From Candidatus Corynebacterium avicola (GTDB lineage Bacteria > Actinomycetota > Actinomycetes > Mycobacteriales > Mycobacteriaceae): DNA of 64,000 bases. Where the stretch lies: NCBI GenBank assembly GCA_019114135.1, contig DXGC01000070.1, forward strand, positions 1-64,000. Direction: 5' to 3'. The notes beneath the pieces were generated by a model, which ran no database searches, was not told the DNA's origin, and worked only from the letters and a program-made list of their open reading frames with translations. Numbering within the stretch: the stretch's first letter is position 1; the number at the start of each line of letters is the position of its first letter. Positions 26,757-35,827 of the stretch are shown one piece after another. Both the position numbers and the translations under genes were made by a program.

Positions 26757-27746
26757 CTACCAGGTGTTCTCCGGCTCCACGGCGGCGTACTTCGCCGCGC
26801 GGCCGGAGCAGATCATCAGCTGGACCTGGTGGAAGATCATCAGCGGCACAATGATCAGGCCCGCTCCCCCACTGAACAGCACCGCCGCGATCGGCAGACC
26901 CGAGGCCAAGGACTTCTTCGTCCCGCAGAACTGGATCGCGACCTGGTCCTTGTAGTCGAAGCCGGCGCGTCGGGCGACGAAGGAGGTCAGCCACAGCATC
27001 GCGTACACGCCCACGACCGAGCCGATGACGATGCCCACAATCGCCACCCACGACACCGTGGACCAGACTCCCATGACGATGCCCTCGGAGAAAGCCACGT
27101 AGACCACCAGGCCGATGGAGATCTTGTCGACGTAGCTGGTCGGCTTCGCACCTGCCACGGTCTTCACTCCCGGCACATTGCGCAGGATCTGACCCAGGAC
27201 GAACGGCGCAAGCAACTGCAGGGCGATGTCGAGGAACACGGAGGTGTCCACGTGCAGACCACCGTCGCTGCCGCTCATCAGCAGCAGGACCAGCAGCGGG
27301 GTGGCGAAGACACCGATGAGGTTCGAGGCGGACGCGCTGACGATCGCGCCGGGGATGTTGCCCTTCGCGATCGAGGTGAAGGCCACCGAGGACTGCACCG
27401 TCGACGGGACCAGGCACAGGAAGAGGATGCCCTGGTAGAGCTCGTCGCCGATGGCGAACTTCAGTGGCGTCAGCGCCAGGCCGATCAGCGGGAAGGCGAC
27501 GAAGGTGAACGCCAGGATCAGCAGGTGGAGCCGCCAGTGCGTCAGGCCGTTGAGGGCCTCGCGGGTGGACAGGCGGGCGCCGTAGAGGAAGAACAATAGC
27601 GCGATGGCGATCTTCACGACCCAGTCCATCACCTCGGCGAAGCCGTCGCGGGCGGGGAAGATCAGCGCGACAATGACCGCCAGGACGATCAGCACGATCA
27701 GCAGATCGGGCCGGTATCCCAGGATGCGGTTAAAGAAGTTCCTCAT
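26757..27746 (-). CDS. SBF-like (bile acid:sodium symporter family) transporter
   Basis: A 329-residue integral membrane protein with about ten helices, of the SBF-like PF13593 branch. Diagnostic stretches are ALLFFLYGARLS near helix 2, LCLVPSTVQSSVAFTSIAKGN in the middle and FCGTKKSLASGLPIAAVLF near the C terminus; the last two are the discontinuous-helix crossing motifs of this fold. Members carry organic anions with sodium; the substrate is unknown. It seems to be leaderless: TATAGT lies 8 bases before ATG 27746. Two copies of AGGATTAT 21 bases apart precede the start and may be a regulator site. Confidence 0.87.
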   Translation of the reverse strand: MRNFFNRILGYRPDLLIVLIVLAVIVALIFPARDGFAEVMDWVVKIAIALLFFLYGARLSTREALNGLTHWRLHLLILAFTFVAFPLIGLALTPLKFAIGDELYQGILFLCLVPSTVQSSVAFTSIAKGNIPGAIVSASASNLIGVFATPLLVLLLMSGSDGGLHVDTSVFLDIALQLLAPFVLGQILRNVPGVKTVAGAKPTSYVDKISIGLVVYVAFSEGIVMGVWSTVSWVAIVGIVIGSVVGVYAMLWLTSFVARRAGFDYKDQVAIQFCGTKKSLASGLPIAAVLFSGGAGLIIVPLMIFHQVQLMICSGRAAKYAAVEPENTW

Positions 27747-27754
27747 GGTGAGAC

Positions 27755-27760
27755 ACTATA
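27755..27760 (-). promoter_or_regulatory. -10 box (TATAGT) of a leaderless SBF-transporter transcript
   Basis: On the minus strand TATAGT is followed by 8 bases and ATG 27746. Confidence 0.5.
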
Positions 27761-27830
27761 ATCCTCTGAACCTACGGCGATAATCCTGAGGGTTCCCAGT
27801 GACTGGTTGCCGACCGGTTGGCGGCTGGCT

Positions 27831-28784
27831 CTACAGAGCCCGGATCTCGTCGCGTCCTGCGTAGGGCCCTGCGGCACCCTGGGCGCGCACCGCGAGGCTG
27901 CCTGCCGCGGTCGCCACGCGTGCCGCCCCGGCCAGCGTCTCCCCCTCAGCCAAGGCGGTGGCCAGGGTGCCGCAAAAGGCATCGCCAGCTCCGGTGGTGT
28001 CCACGACCTCGGACTTCTCCACCGGGATGGAGTCGACCATGGTCCGCTCCCCCTCCGCGACCAGCAGCGCGCCCTGGGCGCCCAGAGTCACCACGGCGGA
28101 GACCGCCAGGCCGTCCTCCACGGCGGTCCCGAAGGCGTCGAGCAGTTCGTCCAGCAGGGTGTCCCGCGGCAGGCCGAGCACGTCGGCAGCCTCGGACTCG
28201 TTGACGATCAGCGGGTCGGCGGACGCCAGCAGTTCCCTGTCGCGGGTGGTCACCGGTGCAAGGTTCAGGACGAACCGCGCACCGAGTCGCCCGGCGAGCG
28301 CCGGCAGTGCGGCGGAGTGCTCCGGGGTCAGCTCGCCCTGGGCCAGCAGCACGGCCGCGGTGTCCGGGCCGGAGCCCGAGCCACCGAGCTCGTCCGGGTC
28401 GGTGACCTCGTTCGCCCCGGAGGTCACCACGATGATGTTCTCCCCCGCCGGGTCATTCATAATGAACGCCTGGCCGGTCGGGGCGTCGTCGGTGCGTCCC
28501 ACCGCCGCGACATCGACCCCGTACTCGGCGAGCTCGGCGAGGGCGGAGTCGCCGTCGCCGTCGGTGCCGACGGTGGCGTGGAACAGGACGTCCCCCGTGC
28601 CTGCGGCGTAGCGCGCCGCGGCGACCGCCTGGTTGGCGCCCTTACCGCCGAGGGCCTTGCCGTTCGGGGCGCCGATGATGGTCTCCCCGGCCGTCGGGAA
28701 CTGGTCGACGTGGACGAAGGTGTCGATGTTCACCGTGCCGCAGACGACGACGGAAGGGGAGCTGGGCCGGTCGCTTGAAGTCAT
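27831..28784 (-). CDS. rbsK: Ribokinase (PfkB family sugar kinase)
   Basis: A 317-residue PfkB-family kinase that phosphorylates ribose to ribose-5-phosphate. The N-terminal sugar-binding signature GTVNIDTFVHVDQFPTAGETIIG and GGKGANQAVAAAR are the ribokinase type; the catalytic anion-hole motif DTTGAGDAFCGTLATALAEG is near the C terminus with the catalytic Asp. Length matches the family. ATG 28784 has TAGCCT 6 bases upstream, so it may be leaderless. No ribose transporter or regulator gene is adjacent, so other ribosides remain possible substrates. Confidence 0.87.
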   Translation of the reverse strand: MTSSDRPSSPSVVVCGTVNIDTFVHVDQFPTAGETIIGAPNGKALGGKGANQAVAAARYAAGTGDVLFHATVGTDGDGDSALAELAEYGVDVAAVGRTDDAPTGQAFIMNDPAGENIIVVTSGANEVTDPDELGGSGSGPDTAAVLLAQGELTPEHSAALPALAGRLGARFVLNLAPVTTRDRELLASADPLIVNESEAADVLGLPRDTLLDELLDAFGTAVEDGLAVSAVVTLGAQGALLVAEGERTMVDSIPVEKSEVVDTTGAGDAFCGTLATALAEGETLAGAARVATAAGSLAVRAQGAAGPYAGRDEIRAL

Positions 28785-28841
28785 GCTTCCAGGCTACTGG
28801 CCGGGCCGAGGATCGGTACCTAGTCCTTTCCTCGTCTTTCC

Positions 28842-29261
28842 CTAGTCCTTGGTCATGTTGAGGATGATGGTGGAGTCGGAGGGCACGACGGCGCCGGCAC
28901 CCGGTTCAACGGACGTGACCGTCCAGTTGTTGTACAGGACGGGCATGGCACGGCCCGGGTCGATCGAGGTCGGGCGAACGCCGGTGAAGCCCGCGTCGGA
29001 GAGCTGCTCGAATGCCAGCTGCCCGTTCATGCCCACCAGGTTGGAGGGGATCTCGAGGTCCTCGACCGGTGCTTCGGTCTCTTCGGCGGGCGCGGCGGCA
29101 ACCGCTTCCGTGTCCACCTCGGCGGCCTCAGCCTCGACCGTCTCAGTGACGGTCTGGACCACGGTGGCTGCCTCGTCGGACTCAGTGGACGTGGAGCAGG
29201 CGCCGAGGGCGAATGCGAGGGTTCCTGCGCCAACGATGGCCAGGGCAGAGCGGATTTTCAA
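28842..29261 (-). CDS. PASTA-like domain lipoprotein
   Basis: A 139-residue lipoprotein: signal peptide MKIRSALAIVGAGTLAFAL with lipobox ALGAC (Cys at about 22), an acidic Ala/Glu/Val-rich spacer to about residue 68, then one PASTA-like domain (LVGMNGQLAFEQLSDAGF ... VTSVEPGAGAVVPSDSTIILNM). PASTA domains in kinases and PBPs sense wall fragments; a lone lipid-anchored copy is a common actinobacterial form of unknown role. The start codon is TTG, with AGGAG eight bases upstream. A GC-rich palindrome lies 37 bases upstream. Confidence 0.75.
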   Translation of the reverse strand: MKIRSALAIVGAGTLAFALGACSTSTESDEAATVVQTVTETVEAEAAEVDTEAVAAAPAEETEAPVEDLEIPSNLVGMNGQLAFEQLSDAGFTGVRPTSIDPGRAMPVLYNNWTVTSVEPGAGAVVPSDSTIILNMTKD

Positions 29262-29297
29262 GGGTTTCTCCTGTCGTTGAAGTGACCGGAGAATCGT

Positions 29298-29313
29298 ATG
29301 CCCCGAGGGGCAT
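29298..29313. promoter_or_regulatory. Palindrome upstream of the PASTA-like lipoprotein
   Basis: ATGCCCC-GA-GGGGCAT, perfect 7-bp arms, 37 bases upstream of the TTG start. It may be an operator or a small hairpin. Confidence 0.35.
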
Positions 29314-29449
29314 GAACAATGCTGATGTCACGACCGTTCGGCACCTCCCGTCCCTAAAACCCCAGATCATTGTCGCGAGGGGGCAGGAAAGGGGGTAACC
29401 AACAGCCGTTCAGGAACATGCGGAATGCGTATGTTTTTATCGTCCGCGG

Positions 29450-29478
29450 ATGCCCATGAGATGCCCATGAGATGCCCA
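29450..29478. repeat. 11-bp tandem repeat, 2.6 copies
   Basis: ATGCCCATGAG repeated twice and followed by ATGCCCA. Possible length-variable locus; no function seen. Confidence 0.6.
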
Positions 29479-29572
29479 GCGCACAGAGGCACAGTGCGAA
29501 TCGTCGTCGCTAACCGTGTTCCGGAAGCGTACGTTGCGTCCTCTGTGTTTCGGTGCGCTGCGTACCGACGGA

Positions 29573-30043
29573 TCAGCAGACGTCGTTGGCGTAGTCCCGC
29601 ACCTTGACCGCGGCGTCGGCCGTGTCCGCGGCGTCCGAGATGCCGGAGAGGATGTTGCCGTTGTCGCTGTCGGACTCCTCTCCGTCAGCAGAGTCCCCGC
29701 CGTCCTCCGAGGCGCCGTCGCCGAGGGCCTCGTTCAGCGTCTCGGCCTCCTCCTGGATGTCCTCCGGGGCGGCGTCCGCGAGCTCCGGCCACATGCCCTT
29801 CAGCTCATCGAAGGCGTCCGAGAACTGGTTCACGCCGGAGTTCAGGTCACCCGAGCTCAGAGTGTCCATCGCGGTGTCGAAGGGCTGCTGGTTCTCCTCG
29901 ATGACCTCGCAGAACGCCTCGTCGCTGCGGGTCTCGCCGCAGGCGGTCAGCACCGGGACGGCCAGACCCACCGCCGCAACGAACACGGCGCTCTTCCGCA
30001 GCATCGGACGAACCGGGGAGGTCAGTGTGTTCTTCAGCGGCAT
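29573..30043 (-). CDS. Small acidic lipoprotein
   Basis: A 156-residue protein with a lipoprotein signal peptide (LRKSAVFVAAVGLAVPV, lipobox LTAC with Cys at about 35). The mature part is helical and acidic with an Asp/Gly/Glu/Ser-rich stretch (about 110-130) and Cys at both ends (EAFCEVIEE and the final Cys), which might pair. ATG 30043 is backed by AAGGAG seven bases upstream. No family recognised. It is 36 bases downstream of the SdpI-like gene on the same strand, so probably cotranscribed. Confidence 0.72.
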   Translation of the reverse strand: MPLKNTLTSPVRPMLRKSAVFVAAVGLAVPVLTACGETRSDEAFCEVIEENQQPFDTAMDTLSSGDLNSGVNQFSDAFDELKGMWPELADAAPEDIQEEAETLNEALGDGASEDGGDSADGEESDSDNGNILSGISDAADTADAAVKVRDYANDVC

Positions 30044-30079
30044 GTGGATGCTCCTTGTCGGGTTGAAGGCGGCTTCGGC

Positions 30080-30625
30080 TTATTCGCCGTCGCGGGACGC
30101 CATGGCACGCCGGGCGGCGTCCATGTTCAGTGCCGGTTCGCTGGCGTGAGCGTGGCCAGCGTCCCCACCGCCACCGCAGCCGCAGCCTTCGCCGCAGCCA
30201 CCGTCGGAGTCGGACGCAGCGTCCGACCCGGCGTCCGCACCACCGCTGGAGCAGCAGCCCGCCGCGGCGCGGGCCTGCTCGGCCTCCAGTGCCTTGGCGT
30301 GGTCGATCTTCGCCAGCGTCTGCGCCGCCAGGGCGGCGCCCATGCCGATCAGGAAGATCGCGCCGACGAAGAGCAGGCCCACGATGACCCACATGAAGCC
30401 ACCCTGCAGGCTGACCGCGCCAGCGGCGATCAGGGCGACGCCCGCACCGGTCCACGTCGGGCCGGCGATACGGTGCCCGGTGTCCCACATCTCACGGCTC
30501 TTGCGGGCCTCCGGAACACGCAGGCCGACCCACTTGTTGCCCGGCAGCTTGCCGGTCAGAGCAAGCACCCCCGTGACCAGCACAGCAACACCGAGGACGA
30601 ACAGCAGGACAGACAGAACGATCAT
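30080..30625 (-). CDS. SdpI-like membrane protein with Cys/Gly/His-rich tail
   Basis: A 181-residue protein with about three membrane helices. [27 protein letters not shown] is the SdpI/YhfL signature, in a family that includes the immunity protein for the SdpC toxin and many proteins of unknown role. After the last helix the cytosolic tail has CCSSGG and [23 protein letters not shown], with six Cys and two His, a possible metal-binding tail. ATG 30625 is preferred because TAGACT lies 7 bases upstream; the frame from 30688 runs through the leuS promoter. Confidence 0.78.
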   Translation of the reverse strand: MIVLSVLLFVLGVAVLVTGVLALTGKLPGNKWVGLRVPEARKSREMWDTGHRIAGPTWTGAGVALIAAGAVSLQGGFMWVIVGLLFVGAIFLIGMGAALAAQTLAKIDHAKALEAEQARAAAGCCSSGGADAGSDAASDSDGGCGEGCGCGGGGDAGHAHASEPALNMDAARRAMASRDGE

Positions 30626-30632
30626 GACCCCC

Positions 30633-30638
30633 AGTCTA
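30633..30638 (-). promoter_or_regulatory. -10 box (TAGACT) for the SdpI-like gene
   Basis: On the minus strand TAGACT is followed by 7 bases and ATG 30625. It almost abuts the leuS -10 box on the other strand. Confidence 0.45.
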
Positions 30639-30639
30639 T

Positions 30640-30645
30640 TACAAT
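30640..30645 (+). promoter_or_regulatory. -10 box (TACAAT) of a leaderless leuS transcript
   Basis: TACAAT is followed by 8 bases and ATG 30654. No T-box or leader peptide fits in this spacer, so leuS is not controlled by a long leader. Confidence 0.5.
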
Positions 30646-30653
30646 CAGTACCC

Positions 30654-33536
30654 ATGACTAATTCTCGGAACAGTTCAGGCGAGGCCACCTCCTACCGCTA
30701 CACCCCCGAACTCGCCGGCACACTCGAGAATCGCTGGCAGCAGTACTGGCGTGACAACGGCACCTTCAACGCGCCCAACCCCGTCGGCGATCTCGCCGCG
30801 GACGGCCAGGACCTGCCTGCCGACAAGCTGTTCGTGCAGGACATGTTCCCCTACCCCTCCGGCGCGGGCCTGCACGTCGGCCACCCGTTGGGCTACATCG
30901 CCACCGACGTCTTCGCCCGGTTCAACCGCATGCAGGGCCGCAACGTCCTGCACACCCTCGGCTACGACGCCTTCGGCCTGCCCGCCGAGCAGTACGCCGT
31001 ACAGACCGGCACCCACCCGCGCACCACCACCCAGGCCAACATCGACAACATGGAGCGCCAGCTGGGCCGCCTGGGCCTGGGCCACGACCGCCGGCGCGTC
31101 ATCGCCACCACCGACACCGACTTCTACCGCTGGACCCAGTGGATCTTCCTGCAGATCTACAACTCCTGGTTCGACGTCGAGCAGCAGAAGGCCCGCCAGA
31201 TCTCCGAGCTGGAGGCCAAGTTCGCCGCCGAGGGCGTCGACGGCACCAGGTGGGACGACCTGACCCCCAAGCAGCAGCAGGAGGCGCTGGACGCCCACCG
31301 CCTGGTCTACCGTTCCAACTCCACGGTCAACTGGTGCCCCGGCCTTGGCACCGTCCTGGCGAACGAGGAGGTCACCGCCGAAGGACGCTCCGACCGCGGC
31401 AACTACCCCGTCTTCCGCAAGCGCCTGTCGCAGTGGATGATGCGCATCACCGCGTACTCCGACCGCCTCATCGACGACCTGGAGGACCTGGACTGGCCGG
31501 ACAAGGTCAAGTCCATGCAGCGCAACTGGATCGGACGCTCCCGCGGCGCCGAGGTCGACTTCGTCACCGAGGTCGCCGGCCCGAAGACCGAGGCACGGAT
31601 CCGCGTGTTCACCACCCGCCCGGACACCCTGTTCGGTGCGTCCTACATGGTGCTCGCACCCGAGCACGAGTTGGTGGACGCCCTGGTCGCCTCCGCAGGC
31701 GGCGACTACGCGGAAGGCACCGATCCGCGCTGGACCTACGGCGAGGCCTCCCCGGAGGCCGCCGTGGCGTCCTACCGCACGGCGATCGCCGCGAAGTCGG
31801 ACCTGGAGCGTCAGGAGAACAAGGAGAAGACCGGTGTCTTCACCGGCGCCTACGCCACCAACCCGGTCAACGGCGACCGTGTCCCGGTGTTCATCGCCGA
31901 CTACGTGCTGACCGGCTACGGCACCGGTGCCATCATGGCCGTGCCTGCCCACGACGAGCGCGACCACGAGTTCGCCACCGTCTTCGGCCTGCCGATCAAG
32001 GAGGTCGTCTCCGGCGGGGACGACGTGCAGGACGCCGCCTACGCGGGTGACGGAGTTCTGGTGAACTCCGCCAACGATCGTGGCCTGGACCTCAACGGCA
32101 AGAACAAGGCTGACGCCATCGAGGCCACCATCGCCTGGCTCGCCGAGCAGGGCGCCGGCGAGGAGAAGATCCAGTACAAGCTGCGCGACTGGCTGTTCGC
32201 CCGCCAGCGCTACTGGGGTGAGCCCTTCCCCATCGTCTACGACGCCGACGGTGTCGCCCACGCCCTGCCCGAGTCGATGCTGCCCGTCGAGCTGCCCGAG
32301 GTCGAGGACTACAAGCCGGTCAGCTTCGACCCGGACGACTCCGACACCGAGCCGCAGCCGCCGCTGGCCAAGGCCAAGGATTGGGTCGAGGTGACCCTGG
32401 ACCTGGGAGACGGCGAGCAGACCTACTTCCGCGACACCAACGTCATGCCGCAGTGGGCCGGTTCGTCCTGGTACCAGCTGCGCTACATCGACCCCACCAA
32501 CTCCGATGCGCTGGTCGACATCGAGAACGAGCGCTACTGGACCGGTCCGCGCGAGGGTGTGCCCTCCGGCGGTGTCGACCTGTACGTCGGCGGTGTCGAG
32601 CACGCCGTGCTGCACCTGCTGTACAGCCGTTTCTGGCACAAGGTGCTCTTCGACCTGGGCCACGTCTCGTCCTACGAGCCGTACCACCGTCTCTACAACC
32701 AGGGCTACATCCAGGCCTACGCCTACACCGACTCCCGCGGCATCTACGTGCCCGCCGAGGAGGTCGAGGAGAAGGACGGCAAGTTCTACTACAACGGCGA
32801 GGAGGTGACCCAGGAGTACGGCAAGATGGGCAAGTCCCTGAAGAACTCCGTCTCCCCCGACGAGATCTGCGAGAACTACGGTGCCGACACGCTGCGCGTC
32901 TACGAGATGTCGATGGGCCCGCTGGAGACCTCCCGCCCGTGGGCGACGAAGGATGTCGTCGGTGCGCAGCGCTTCCTGCAGCGCGCCTGGCGCCTGGTCG
33001 TCAACGAGGAGGACGGCTCGCTGGTCGTCTCTGAGGCTGGAGCTGGTTCTGAACTGACCGACGATGACCAGCGTGCCCTGCACCGCACCGTCGCCGGCGT
33101 GCACGACGACTTCGCCAACCTGCGGGACAACACCGCTGTGGCCAAGCTCATCGAGTACGTCAACTACCTGACGAAGACCTACTCTTCCGCGGACTCGATC
33201 CCGCGCGATGCCGTCGAGCCGCTGGTGCTGATGCTGGCGCCGGTCGCCCCGCACATCGCCGAGGAGCTGTGGTCCCGCCTGGGCCACGAGCACTCCCTGG
33301 CGCACGAGGACTTCCCCACCTGGTCAGAGGAGTGGCTGGTGGATGACACCATCGAGCTGCCGGTGCAGGTCATGGGCAAGGTTCGTGGCCGGGTCACCGT
33401 CGCCGCCGACGCTGCCCGCGAGGACATCGAGGCCGCCGCCCTGGAGGAGCCGAACGTGGCCTCCCACATCGAGGGCAAGACGGTCGCGAAGATCATCGTG
33501 GTCCCCGGCAAGATGGTCAACATCGTCGCGAAGTAG
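30654..33536 (+). CDS. leuS: Leucyl-tRNA synthetase
   Basis: A 960-residue class Ia synthetase that charges tRNA-Leu. The HIGH-type motif is in [18 protein letters not shown] (about 62-79), the CP1 editing domain contains TTRPDTLFG and [17 protein letters not shown], and the KMSKS loop is [17 protein letters not shown]-terminal anticodon-binding domain and the [20 protein letters not shown] segment complete it. Length fits the corynebacterial enzyme. Translation starts at ATG 30654 next to a -10 box. The same strand continues to a gene-free stretch with palindromic element A. Confidence 0.97.
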   Translation: MTNSRNSSGEATSYRYTPELAGTLENRWQQYWRDNGTFNAPNPVGDLAADGQDLPADKLFVQDMFPYPSGAGLHVGHPLGYIATDVFARFNRMQGRNVLHTLGYDAFGLPAEQYAVQTGTHPRTTTQANIDNMERQLGRLGLGHDRRRVIATTDTDFYRWTQWIFLQIYNSWFDVEQQKARQISELEAKFAAEGVDGTRWDDLTPKQQQEALDAHRLVYRSNSTVNWCPGLGTVLANEEVTAEGRSDRGNYPVFRKRLSQWMMRITAYSDRLIDDLEDLDWPDKVKSMQRNWIGRSRGAEVDFVTEVAGPKTEARIRVFTTRPDTLFGASYMVLAPEHELVDALVASAGGDYAEGTDPRWTYGEASPEAAVASYRTAIAAKSDLERQENKEKTGVFTGAYATNPVNGDRVPVFIADYVLTGYGTGAIMAVPAHDERDHEFATVFGLPIKEVVSGGDDVQDAAYAGDGVLVNSANDRGLDLNGKNKADAIEATIAWLAEQGAGEEKIQYKLRDWLFARQRYWGEPFPIVYDADGVAHALPESMLPVELPEVEDYKPVSFDPDDSDTEPQPPLAKAKDWVEVTLDLGDGEQTYFRDTNVMPQWAGSSWYQLRYIDPTNSDALVDIENERYWTGPREGVPSGGVDLYVGGVEHAVLHLLYSRFWHKVLFDLGHVSSYEPYHRLYNQGYIQAYAYTDSRGIYVPAEEVEEKDGKFYYNGEEVTQEYGKMGKSLKNSVSPDEICENYGADTLRVYEMSMGPLETSRPWATKDVVGAQRFLQRAWRLVVNEEDGSLVVSEAGAGSELTDDDQRALHRTVAGVHDDFANLRDNTAVAKLIEYVNYLTKTYSSADSIPRDAVEPLVLMLAPVAPHIAEELWSRLGHEHSLAHEDFPTWSEEWLVDDTIELPVQVMGKVRGRVTVAADAAREDIEAAALEEPNVASHIEGKTVAKIIVVPGKMVNIVAK

Positions 33537-33686
33537 GCGGCTGCGCTGTACTAGGTGCCGCTCGTCTCGTTCGGTACCCCTGCTCGCGTTTAGCTCTCCC
33601 CCTCGCCCCAGTCCACCTGCATTTCCTCAGGTCAGGGGTGAGGGGTTAAGTGCCATTCCCGCCCTTTCGCCTTGTCCCCCGGCTAC

Positions 33687-33780
33687 TGGCATCGCAAATG
33701 TACTGCTGGTCATCGTGAATGGCCGATAATCGGGGGAGATCCGGTCATCTACGATGACCAGACGAGCATTTGCGATGCCA
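33687..33780. repeat. 94-bp palindromic element, family 2, copy A
   Basis: Outer arms TGGCATCGCAAATG (33687-33700) and CATTTGCGATGCCA (33767-33780) are perfect complements, and inner parts CTGGTCATCGT / ACGATGACCAG also pair. The same length and about 68 of 94 positions by eye are shared with copy B at 35817. It lies between leuS and the lipoprotein gene. Confidence 0.75.
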
Positions 33781-33807
33781 CCCGGCCTCGGTGGCCGTCG
33801 TGATTTC

Positions 33808-34542
33808 TCAGCCCAGTGCCGTGAGATCCAGGGTCTCCGCGGTGTCGTTGAGCTCCACGGGCAGGGAGTTCTCCGTGACCTCGACCCCGTCACCGTTCCA
33901 GTGGAAGGTGGCGCTACCAGGCACGTTCTCGTTCGCTGCCGCAGGAGCATCGCTGTAGAAGGCGTAGTTCACCTGCACGGTCGCCTCGTCGATCCGCTCG
34001 ACCGACTCGATGGACCGGGCGAGGATCGGTGCGGGTTCGGTCACCATCTCCCCCTCGGCGAACAGCACCACGGTCGCCCGCGTGGCACCGGCCGTGCCTG
34101 CCGGCGCCATGCCCTCCTGGCCGTTGGCACCTGTCAGGGTGACCCAGTCCAGGGCCACGCAGGGATCCGGCTGCTCGTCGCCAGGGGTGTAGAAGTACCG
34201 ACCGTCGGTGTTGTCGTGGCTGGCGAACACCACGGGGATCGGGGTGTCGCCGGTCAGCGGGTTGTTTACCTCGGGCTCCCCGCAGGAGTCGTCGGTGCTG
34301 GTCGCGTCTGCGTCCCGGGCAGGATCGGATGCGTCCGACTCCCCTGCTGCTTCCGTGTCCTCGGCGCCCTCTCCCCCGGCTTTGGCGTCCGACGACGACT
34401 CCGTCTCCACGACGGTGCCGGTCACCTCGGTGTCGCCGTCGGAGTCCGACTCCCCCGAGCAGCCGACCAGCAGAGCGCCGACGCAGCCGAGCGCTGCCGC
34501 TGATGTGAGGAGGGGGCATCGACGGAAGGAGCGTGTCTTCAT
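33808..34542 (-). CDS. LppP/LprE family lipoprotein
   Basis: A 244-residue lipoprotein. The signal peptide ends with the lipobox LLVGC (Cys at about 28), followed by a long Asp/Glu/Ser/Ala-rich spacer to about residue 85. The folded part has CGEPEVNNPLTGD, PDPCVALDWVTLTG and ATVVLFAEGEMV, which resemble the LppP/LprE family of Mycobacteriales, including a likely disulfide between the two Cys. The role is unknown. ATG 34542 has GAAGGAG upstream; a frame extended to 34896 is antisense. It lies within the segment bracketed by the two 94-bp elements. Confidence 0.75.
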   Translation of the reverse strand: MKTRSFRRCPLLTSAAALGCVGALLVGCSGESDSDGDTEVTGTVVETESSSDAKAGGEGAEDTEAAGESDASDPARDADATSTDDSCGEPEVNNPLTGDTPIPVVFASHDNTDGRYFYTPGDEQPDPCVALDWVTLTGANGQEGMAPAGTAGATRATVVLFAEGEMVTEPAPILARSIESVERIDEATVQVNYAFYSDAPAAANENVPGSATFHWNGDGVEVTENSLPVELNDTAETLDLTALG

Positions 34543-34611
34543 GGCACGAGGGTACTTCCTACGCCCTGGGGTCTCGGTGGCTAGTTGTCCAGTACCAGGT
34601 CGGGGACGATA

Positions 34612-34630
34612 TGTGGATAAGTTATCCACT
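34612..34630. promoter_or_regulatory. Head-to-head pair of DnaA-box-like 9-mers
   Basis: TGTGGATAA (34612-34620) and TTATCCACT (34622-34630) form the palindrome GTGGATAA-G-TTATCCAC in the divergent spacer between the lipoprotein and the nuclease-like gene. The first is the exact reverse complement of the DnaA box TTATCCACA. It may equally be an operator. Confidence 0.45.
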
Positions 34631-34726
34631 CGAAACTGGTCCCTTTCGGACGGGGCTGGCGTAGCGGTCCATCGACGTGGTTCACTAGCCGCATCATCGG
34701 GGGTACAGGGACGGGGAGAAGTGAGT

Positions 34727-35827
34727 GTGACGACCAGCGAAAACAGGGCTGTCAGCGATGGAGTTCTCCAATCTGCGGAACCGCCGACCCGTCCGACGGA
34801 CTGGTACCTGGCCGGGGTCGCGTCACGACGACGAAAACGGATCGCCCGGCACTTCCCTTCCCGGCGCCCGGCCTCACGTGCTGAGCTCGACGCCACCGGT
34901 CTGACCCGTGCTGCACGTGAGAGGGCCTACGTCTCTTCCGAGCACGGCATGTTCGTCCCGTTGGAACTGCTTCGTGACCAGGTGACGCCTTCGGGACGTC
35001 CACAGCGGAGGTTCGACGCAGTCACCCTCGTCCGCTCTCACGGTTTACGTCGCCCTGCGCACCTCCCCACTGGTTTCGGCGCCGGGGCCATGTTCGGCAT
35101 GCGCTACTTCTGCGACGATGAGCCGCTGGAGTTCTTGGTCCCGCGTGGAACCAGATCACCCGGGATCGGTCACCTGAGGTACCGCTCCACCCGTGGGTTA
35201 GACGAATACCGCGCAAGCGCGGTGCATCCGGATCCGCAGGTCCCGGGGCTTGCCGTGGCGGCCCCGGGGACAGCGTTCGGACATATGTTGCGGGCATTGC
35301 AGGACGATTCCCCTGATCGCGAAATGCGTTGGCGGGTCCCCGATCTGACTGCGGTGCACCCTACGCTCGATCAGGGATTCATTCGGTCGGTGCAGGTCTC
35401 TGATGCCTTTCACCAGGCACTTGGAGCGGCCGTGACCGGGGATCCGGGGCAACTGACGGGAGTCACGCTCGATCGAGCGGCCGCGGTGTTGGGAGCAACT
35501 GATGTCGGAGCCGAGTCTCCCCCTGAGACGCTGATGCGCCTGGTGTTGGCGGACCTGTCGCCCGGCATGCGCACTCAGATTCCGGTGTGGGAGGACGACG
35601 GCTCGCTGCTCACCGTCGTCGACATGGGATGGGAGGAACAGCGCCTGTTTCTCTTCTACGACGGGGCCCATCACCTGCAGCGCACCCAGCGTGACCATGA
35701 CTCGCGGGTGCTAACCGTGCTGCAGCGGGACCGTGGACGGGTACACCGGGTGACAGCGGGACAGTTGGCGACCGTTGATGCAGTCATGGAGCTGAGGGAG
35801 GCCGTGCGGCAAGGACTGGCATCGTAG
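34727..35827 (+). CDS. DUF559/AbiEi-like protein with a PD-(D/E)XK nuclease-type C terminus
   Basis: A 366-residue protein of the large actinobacterial family in which an N-terminal region (here RAARERAYVSSEHGMFVPLELL, possibly helix-turn-helix) is joined to a C-terminal nuclease-like fold. The latter shows LTVVDMGWEEQRLFLFYDGAHHLQRTQRDHDSRVLTVLQ, matching the D-x-x-W-x-E ... E/D-Y-D-G-x-H-H pattern of DUF559/Vsr-like enzymes. Activity and biological role are untested; these genes often sit in variable regions. GTG 34727 follows GGGGAG. The stop codon TAG lies inside palindromic element B, so that element supplies the last codons. Confidence 0.65.
   Translation: MTTSENRAVSDGVLQSAEPPTRPTDWYLAGVASRRRKRIARHFPSRRPASRAELDATGLTRAARERAYVSSEHGMFVPLELLRDQVTPSGRPQRRFDAVTLVRSHGLRRPAHLPTGFGAGAMFGMRYFCDDEPLEFLVPRGTRSPGIGHLRYRSTRGLDEYRASAVHPDPQVPGLAVAAPGTAFGHMLRALQDDSPDREMRWRVPDLTAVHPTLDQGFIRSVQVSDAFHQALGAAVTGDPGQLTGVTLDRAAAVLGATDVGAESPPETLMRLVLADLSPGMRTQIPVWEDDGSLLTVVDMGWEEQRLFLFYDGAHHLQRTQRDHDSRVLTVLQRDRGRVHRVTAGQLATVDAVMELREAVRQGLAS

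Larger units (their letters stand above)
29262..29572. other. Gene-free spacer with a palindrome and a tandem repeat
   Basis: About 310 bases without a convincing ORF. It contains the palindrome ATGCCCCGAGGGGCAT at 29298-29313, possibly an operator for the lipoprotein gene, and an 11-bp tandem repeat at 29450-29478. Base composition is lower in G+C than its flanks. Confidence 0.45.

Noticed and set aside
29450-29478. A CRISPR array suggested by short direct repeats.
   Set aside because: Units of 11 bp repeated in tandem with no spacers; no cas genes in the window.
30675-33305. An 876-codon minus-strand open frame opposite leuS.
   Set aside because: Val/Gly/Leu/Asp-rich composition without motifs, fully antisense to a secure leuS.
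33537-33686. A tRNA or small RNA gene after leuS.
   Set aside because: No cloverleaf or conserved RNA pattern was seen; the structured part is the 94-bp palindromic repeat.
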